Shown here: positions 21,667 through 25,619 of the stretch, piece after piece
Numbering within the stretch: the first letter of the stretch is position 1
How the letters are laid out: every line of letters starts with the position of its first letter
Origin: Fimadaptatus sp963928645
GTDB taxonomy: Bacteria; Bacillota; Clostridia; Christensenellales; Aristaeellaceae
Direction: 5' to 3'
DNA length: 25,619 nt
Assembly (NCBI GenBank): GCA_963928645.1
Contig: CAWVGT010000237.1
Span: 1 to 25,619 of the forward strand
Translations under genes and position numbers: made by a program
The notes under the pieces: model-generated
Databases searched by the model: none
What the model saw: the letters and a program-made list of their open reading frames with translations, nothing else
What the model was told of the DNA's origin: nothing

Positions 21667-22830
21667 TCAGTCGATCGTCGAATTGAGCGCCTGATCCAGG
21701 TCGGCGATCAGCGTGTCCACGCTCTCCAGGCCCACGTGTATGCGTATCAGGTTCTTGGGCCGGGTCACGCCGTCGCCGCCCACGTGGGTGCACAGGCTCT
21801 CAAAGCCGCCCCAGCTGCAGCCGTGCTGGAAGTAGTGCAGCGCGCCTATCAGCTTGCGGCCCTGCTCCACGCTGCCGCGCGGCTCGAAGCTCATCAGCCC
21901 GTTCATGCCGGACATGTACTTCTTGAACAGCTCGGGCTGGTCGTAAGTCGCCGAGCCGGGATAGTAGACCTTGGCGACCTTGGCGTGGCCCTCCAGGAAC
22001 GCGGCCACCTTGCGCGCGTTCTCGCCGTGCTGCTTGAGGCGCACCGGCAGCGTGCGCAGCCCGCGTATCAGCAGCCACGCCTGATGCGGATCCATGTTGC
22101 TGCCCAGCAGCGCGCGCTCGCGCGACTGTATCTGCTCGATGATCTCGCGCCGCGCCGCTAGCGCGCCGGCCACTATGTCGCTGTGCCCGCCCAGGTACTT
22201 GGACGCGGTGTGGCACACTATGTCTATGCCGTGGCTCAGCGGCTGCTGGTGCAGCGGCGTGGCATATGTGTTGTCTATCGCGGTCATTATGCCGCGCGCG
22301 CGCGCCAGCTCGGCTATCGCCTCCAGATCCTGCATGCGGAACACCAGGCTGGACGGGCTCTCCAGGTATATCAGTGCCGTGTTGGGCCGCAGCGCCGCGC
22401 GTATCTCGTCCACCGAATCGCCCTTTACCAGCGTCGACTCCACGCCGAACTTGCTGCCCAGGTAGTTGCACACGAAGTCCACCGTGCAGCCGTACGCGGT
22501 GTCCACCAGCACCACGTGGCTGCCCGCGCGCACACAGTGCATTATCGCGCTGCTCATCGCGCCCATGCCCGACGAGAAGCACAGCGCGCCATCGGCGCGC
22601 TCCAGCGCGGCTATCTTGCGCTCGGCTATGTCCGTGGTGGGGTTGCTTACGCGCGTATAGCCATGCCCGCCCGGGGCGATGCCGTTGGTCTCGGTGGGCT
22701 GAACGAACAGCGAGTTTTGATATATTGGGGGCACTATCGCGCCCTGATACGCGGCGTATTCGTCGCCCACATGCGCGCAGATATCCTCGGGCGTGCGGTA
22801 CATCCTGTCCTTTTGAGTGAGCAGAGCCAT
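21667..22830 (-). CDS. Cys/Met metabolism PLP enzyme, methionine gamma-lyase-like
   Basis: A cytoplasmic gamma-family PLP enzyme of 387 residues. It acts in transsulfuration or in breakdown of sulfur amino acids. Tyr58 and Arg60 (YTRVSNPT) bind phosphate of the neighbouring subunit's PLP, Asp186 (AIDNTYATP) contacts the ring nitrogen, and Lys211 (TASKYLGGHSD) forms the Schiff base. Cys115 in TAYGCT sits where methionine gamma-lyases have their characteristic cysteine (YGCT), while cystathionine gamma-synthases and beta-lyases usually have Gly. That favours methionine gamma-lyase (methionine to methanethiol, ammonia and 2-oxobutyrate), but one residue is not proof. The ATG at 22830 has GGAGG 9 nt upstream; the in-frame TTG six codons earlier overlaps that site. 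It diverges from the glycosidase gene. Confidence 0.88.
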   Translation of the reverse strand: MALLTQKDRMYRTPEDICAHVGDEYAAYQGAIVPPIYQNSLFVQPTETNGIAPGGHGYTRVSNPTTDIAERKIAALERADGALCFSSGMGAMSSAIMHCVRAGSHVVLVDTAYGCTVDFVCNYLGSKFGVESTLVKGDSVDEIRAALRPNTALIYLESPSSLVFRMQDLEAIAELARARGIMTAIDNTYATPLHQQPLSHGIDIVCHTASKYLGGHSDIVAGALAARREIIEQIQSRERALLGSNMDPHQAWLLIRGLRTLPVRLKQHGENARKVAAFLEGHAKVAKVYYPGSATYDQPELFKKYMSGMNGLMSFEPRGSVEQGRKLIGALHYFQHGCSWGGFESLCTHVGGDGVTRPKNLIRIHVGLESVDTLIADLDQALNSTID

Positions 22831-22986
22831 ATTCGGCCACCTCCGCAAGTAGTGCTCGCGCCTGTCCGGCGCGCTTCTGCAATGCTACCACCGCCGCCGG
22901 CAATTGTAAATATATACCGCGCGCCCATTTTTAGCCGCATTCGCGCCCGCGCGCCTCAAAAACACATGCGCGCGCGCATAAATCCA

Positions 22987-23015
22987 TTTACAGCGCGCCG
23001 GCCGCATTGTATACT
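22987..23015 (+). promoter_or_regulatory. Promoter of the GH151-type gene
   Basis: TTTACA (22987-22992), 17-bp spacer, TATACT (23010-23015). The GGAGGT ribosome binding site follows, 6 nt before the ATG at 23051. A second TTGACA at 23023-23028 lacks a -10 in position. Confidence 0.75.
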
Positions 23016-23050
23016 GATGCCATTGACAAAACCCTAACGGAGGTGGGCAC

Positions 23051-25027
23051 ATGACCGAGCTTTCGCCGCGCCAGATACACCTGGACTTCCACACATCCGA
23101 ACACATAGGCGACGTCGCCGCGCAGTTCGACCCCGAGGAATTTGCCCGCACCGCCAAAGCCGCGTCGGTATCATCCGTCACGGTGTTTGCGCGCTGCCAT
23201 CACGGCTGGCTGTACTACGACTCAAAGCGCTTCCCCGAGCGCGTGCACCCCAACCTCAGGCAGCGCGATCTACTCGTCAAGCAGGTGCGCGCGCTGCACC
23301 GCCAGGGCATAAAGGCTCCGGTGTACATAACCGTGCAGTGGGATTACCAGAGCGCCACGACCCATCCCGAGTGGCTGATACGCAGGCGCGACGGCTCGCA
23401 CGAGGGCGGCCCGTTCGACGCGCCGGGCTTTTACCAGTCGCTGTGCGTGAATACCGGCTACTACGACTTCCTGGCCGCGCAAACCGAGGAGGTCATCGAG
23501 CTGTTGGGCGACGAGCTGGACGGGCTGTTCTTCGACATAGTGGGCATACGCCCGTGCGCCTGCGCCGCGTGCCGGGCGCTGATGAAGCGCGAGGGCGTGG
23601 ACTCGACCGACGAGACGGCGCTGCGCAGCTTCGCCAAGCGCTCGATCGACCGGTTCAAGCAGCGCATGAGCGCTCTGGTGCGCAGCTACAACCCCGACTG
23701 CACGATATTCTACAACGCCGGCCACGTGGGCCCGTGCACGCGCGACTCCGCGGACGCATATACCCACTTCGAGCTGGAGAGCCTGCCCAGCGGCGGCTGG
23801 GGCTATCTGCACTTCCCGGTCACGGCGCGCTACGCGCGCAAGCTGGGCAAGGACTGCATGGGCATGACCGGCAAGTTCCACACCAGTTGGGGCGACTTCC
23901 ACTCGCTCAAGAACCGGGCCGCGCTCGAGTTCGAGGCGTTCAGGATGCTGTCGATGGGCTTTGCGTGCTCAATCGGCGACCAGCTCGAGCCGTGCGGCCG
24001 GCTCAACCCGGCCACGTACCGGCTGATAGGCAGCGTATACGGCCCGTTCAGCGCGCGCGAACAGTGGGCGCGCCCGTCGGTGGCGCTCAGCGAGGTCGCG
24101 CTGATGACGCCCGAGGATCCGCTGTTTGAACAGCGCATGCCCGACAGCGTGCTGGGCGCGACCCAGCTGCTGGAGGAGCTGGCGGTGCAGTTCGACATAC
24201 TCGACCGCACTATGCCGCTGGACGGCTACCGGCTGGTCATACTGCCCGACGACTTCGCATGCGACGCCGAATTCGTGCGTAAGCTGGACGCGTTCATCGC
24301 CGCGGGCGGCAAGGTGCTGGCCTGCGACCGGGGCGGGCTGACCGAGAGCGGCGATTACGCGGCCTGCCTGGGCGCGCGCTACCTGGGCCGCAACGAGGCG
24401 TACCCCGACTTCATAGTGCCCGAGGGCGCGCTGGCCAGGGGGCTGGAGCCCGACGCGGAATACGCGATATACATGCCCGGCGCGCGCATCGAGCCGCGCG
24501 GCGCCCGGGCAGCGCTGACCGCGCGCGCGCCGTACTTCCCGCGGCAGCGCGACATGTTCTGCTCGCACCAGTACACCCCGTCGGCGCACGGCCCGGCCTA
24601 TCCCTGCGCGGTTGCGACCGACGCGGGCATGCTGTTTGCGCATCCCATGTTCGGCCAGTACCGCGCGAACGCGCCGCGCTGGGTAAAGCAGCTGATCGCC
24701 AACGCGCTAGACGCGCTGCTGCCCCGGCCGCTTGTCAGGCACGACGGGCCGTCCACGCTGCGCGTGTCGCTGCTGGATCAGCCCGAAAGGCAGCGCACCT
24801 GCGCGCATGTGCTCTCGTACGTGCCGGTGCGCAAGTCGGCCACGATAGACATAATCGAGGAGCGCACGCCGGTGCACGGAGTGACGCTGACGCTGAACAT
24901 ACCGCGCCAGTTCACGCGCGCGCGGCTGGTGCCCGAGGGCACGGAGCTGAGCGTGGAGCGCACCGAATGCGGCGCGCGCGTAACGCTGCCCTGCGTGGAT
25001 GGGTACGCGATTGTTGAATTGAGTTGA
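23051..25027 (+). CDS. GH151/GHL6-type glycoside hydrolase (candidate alpha-L-fucosidase)
   Basis: A 658-residue protein without signal peptide, so it probably acts on imported oligosaccharides. Residues 1 to about 330 form a TIM-barrel of the hypothetical glycosyl hydrolase 6 type, beginning RQIHLDFHTSEHIGDVAAQF. They include FARCHHGWLYYDSK and FFDIVGIRPCACAAC, where Asp162 is the candidate nucleophile and Cys169, 171 and 174 make a CxCxxC group. Residues about 345-470 resemble the beta-galactosidase trimerisation domain (LLEELAVQFDILDR, then LVILPDDF and FIAAGGKVLA). A beta-rich C-terminal domain follows. The architecture fits GH151, whose characterised members are alpha-L-fucosidases; the substrate here is inferred. 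It appears monocistronic, with no sugar transporter in the window. Confidence 0.8.
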   Translation: MTELSPRQIHLDFHTSEHIGDVAAQFDPEEFARTAKAASVSSVTVFARCHHGWLYYDSKRFPERVHPNLRQRDLLVKQVRALHRQGIKAPVYITVQWDYQSATTHPEWLIRRRDGSHEGGPFDAPGFYQSLCVNTGYYDFLAAQTEEVIELLGDELDGLFFDIVGIRPCACAACRALMKREGVDSTDETALRSFAKRSIDRFKQRMSALVRSYNPDCTIFYNAGHVGPCTRDSADAYTHFELESLPSGGWGYLHFPVTARYARKLGKDCMGMTGKFHTSWGDFHSLKNRAALEFEAFRMLSMGFACSIGDQLEPCGRLNPATYRLIGSVYGPFSAREQWARPSVALSEVALMTPEDPLFEQRMPDSVLGATQLLEELAVQFDILDRTMPLDGYRLVILPDDFACDAEFVRKLDAFIAAGGKVLACDRGGLTESGDYAACLGARYLGRNEAYPDFIVPEGALARGLEPDAEYAIYMPGARIEPRGARAALTARAPYFPRQRDMFCSHQYTPSAHGPAYPCAVATDAGMLFAHPMFGQYRANAPRWVKQLIANALDALLPRPLVRHDGPSTLRVSLLDQPERQRTCAHVLSYVPVRKSATIDIIEERTPVHGVTLTLNIPRQFTRARLVPEGTELSVERTECGARVTLPCVDGYAIVELS

Positions 25028-25090
25028 TGTCGCACGGGTGGTACTTGCTATTTAGTGCGGTGTTGTGATGTCTTGATATATTGATCTGCG

Positions 25091-25619
25091 CGGCGCGCTG
25101 TGGCTCATGCCATTGCGGGCCGCGCTTGTAGCTATGATGAACTGGGTTTTGCGGGTTAATGCGCTGTGGCGCAATCCGGTTGGATATTTGCGTGCAAGCT
25201 GCATTTCAGGAGGCGCCATACTGCCAAGTATTTGCATGCCAATCACCCAGGTACTCCACAGCAGCCATGCTCTGCTGTCCCGCGCAGGATGTCCAATCAA
25301 ACTGAGCGCGGCGCGCGGTGGCTCATGTCATGGCGCGCTGCGCTTGTATCTCTGGTGAGCCAGTCTTTGTGTGTTAATGCTTTGCGGCAAAATCCGTTTG
25401 CGTATTTGCGTGCAAGGTGCGTTTTCGGTATCGCCATACAGTCAAGTATTGGCATGCCAACCACCCAGGGACTCCACTGCAGCCATGCCCTGCTGTCCCG
25501 CGCAGGATGTCCAATCAAACTGAGCGCGGCGCGCGATGGCTCATGTCATAGCCCGCCGCACTTGTATCGCTGGTGAGCTGGCATTTGAGGGTTAATGCTT
25601 TGTTATGCAATCCGATTGC
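25091..25619. repeat. 218-bp tandem repeat, 2.4 copies, running off the window
   Basis: Copy 1 (about 25091-25308), copy 2 (25309-25526) and part of copy 3 (25527 to the end) share blocks at an exact 218-bp offset. Shared blocks are GGCTCATG, GTTAATGC, ATTTGCGTGCAAG, and GTCCCGCGCAGGATGTCCAA followed by TCAAACTGAGCGCGGC. The last block is the best preserved. The period is not divisible by three, and no frame has a ribosome binding site with family similarity. Positions 25028-25090 after the glycosidase stop hold no clear terminator. Confidence 0.9.

Noticed and set aside
22849..22986. SAM or other sulfur-related riboswitch before the methionine gamma-lyase-like gene
   Set aside because: The leader between any plausible promoter and the start codon is short and shows no conserved SAM-aptamer helices.
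25166..25576. 136-codon ORF in the 218-bp repeat
   Set aside because: The repeat period is not a multiple of three, so the two copies are read in different frames. No start signal or homology is seen.

Overview
The window is GC-rich DNA from a bacterium of the Firmicutes (Bacillota), most likely a Clostridia-type anaerobe. The evidence is the 5' end of a 16S rRNA gene on the minus strand at the left edge, GGAGG-type ribosome binding sites, consensus sigma-70/sigma-A promoters and a BlaI/BlaR1-type pair. A RACo-like ferredoxin/ASKHA protein and a DUF3343 protein also fit. Despite the high GC content, ATA is a major isoleucine codon (13 of 21 in the cysteine desulfurase gene). I cannot name genus or family from this.

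Layout from left to right: (1) 1-470, start of an rRNA operon reading leftward out of the window, with leader, boxA-like site and promoter. (2) 469-2714, nth and a DUF3343 gene on minus, diverging from a cysteine desulfurase family gene on plus. (3) 2715-5434, repeat-rich spacers around a secreted protein with eight CxxC motifs, then a Gfo/Idh/MocA oxidoreductase on minus. (4) 5685-5853, a complete tRNA-Leu(UAA) unit with promoter and terminator. (5) 6130-9457, a BlaI-type repressor whose consensus promoter is covered by a perfect palindrome, followed by a BlaR1-type M56 metalloprotease receptor with an unusual repeated outer domain. (6) 9458-10492, a gene-free spacer with palindromic hairpins and a broken copy of a neighbouring gene end. 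(7) 10493-13218, alkaline phosphatase and YibE/F membrane protein on minus. (8) 13219-14292, a spacer with an 87-bp tandem repeat and a strong minus-strand terminator. (9) 14293-18536, a minus-strand operon of MazG-like NTP pyrophosphohydrolase, YgiQ-type radical SAM protein and RACo-like protein. (10) 18691-20841, a secreted M28 peptidase. (11) 20897-21227, a stand-alone structured RNA gene on minus with its own promoter and terminator. (12) 21362-22830, a 17-bp minisatellite and a methionine gamma-lyase-like enzyme. (13) 22987-25027, a GH151/GHL6-type glycosidase. (14) 25091-25619, a 218-bp tandem repeat running off the right edge.

Most genes look like housekeeping or accessory single genes and short operons, not one pathway. 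Sulfur or selenium handling links the DUF3343/cysteine desulfurase pair and, more loosely, the methionine gamma-lyase-like enzyme. Alkaline phosphatase, M28 peptidase and glycosidase fit nutrient scavenging. The most unusual parts are the BlaI/BlaR-like sensor with a new-looking repeated domain, the candidate ncRNA, and the intergenic tandem duplications. Two of these copy the last codons of a minus-strand gene together with its downstream hairpin.
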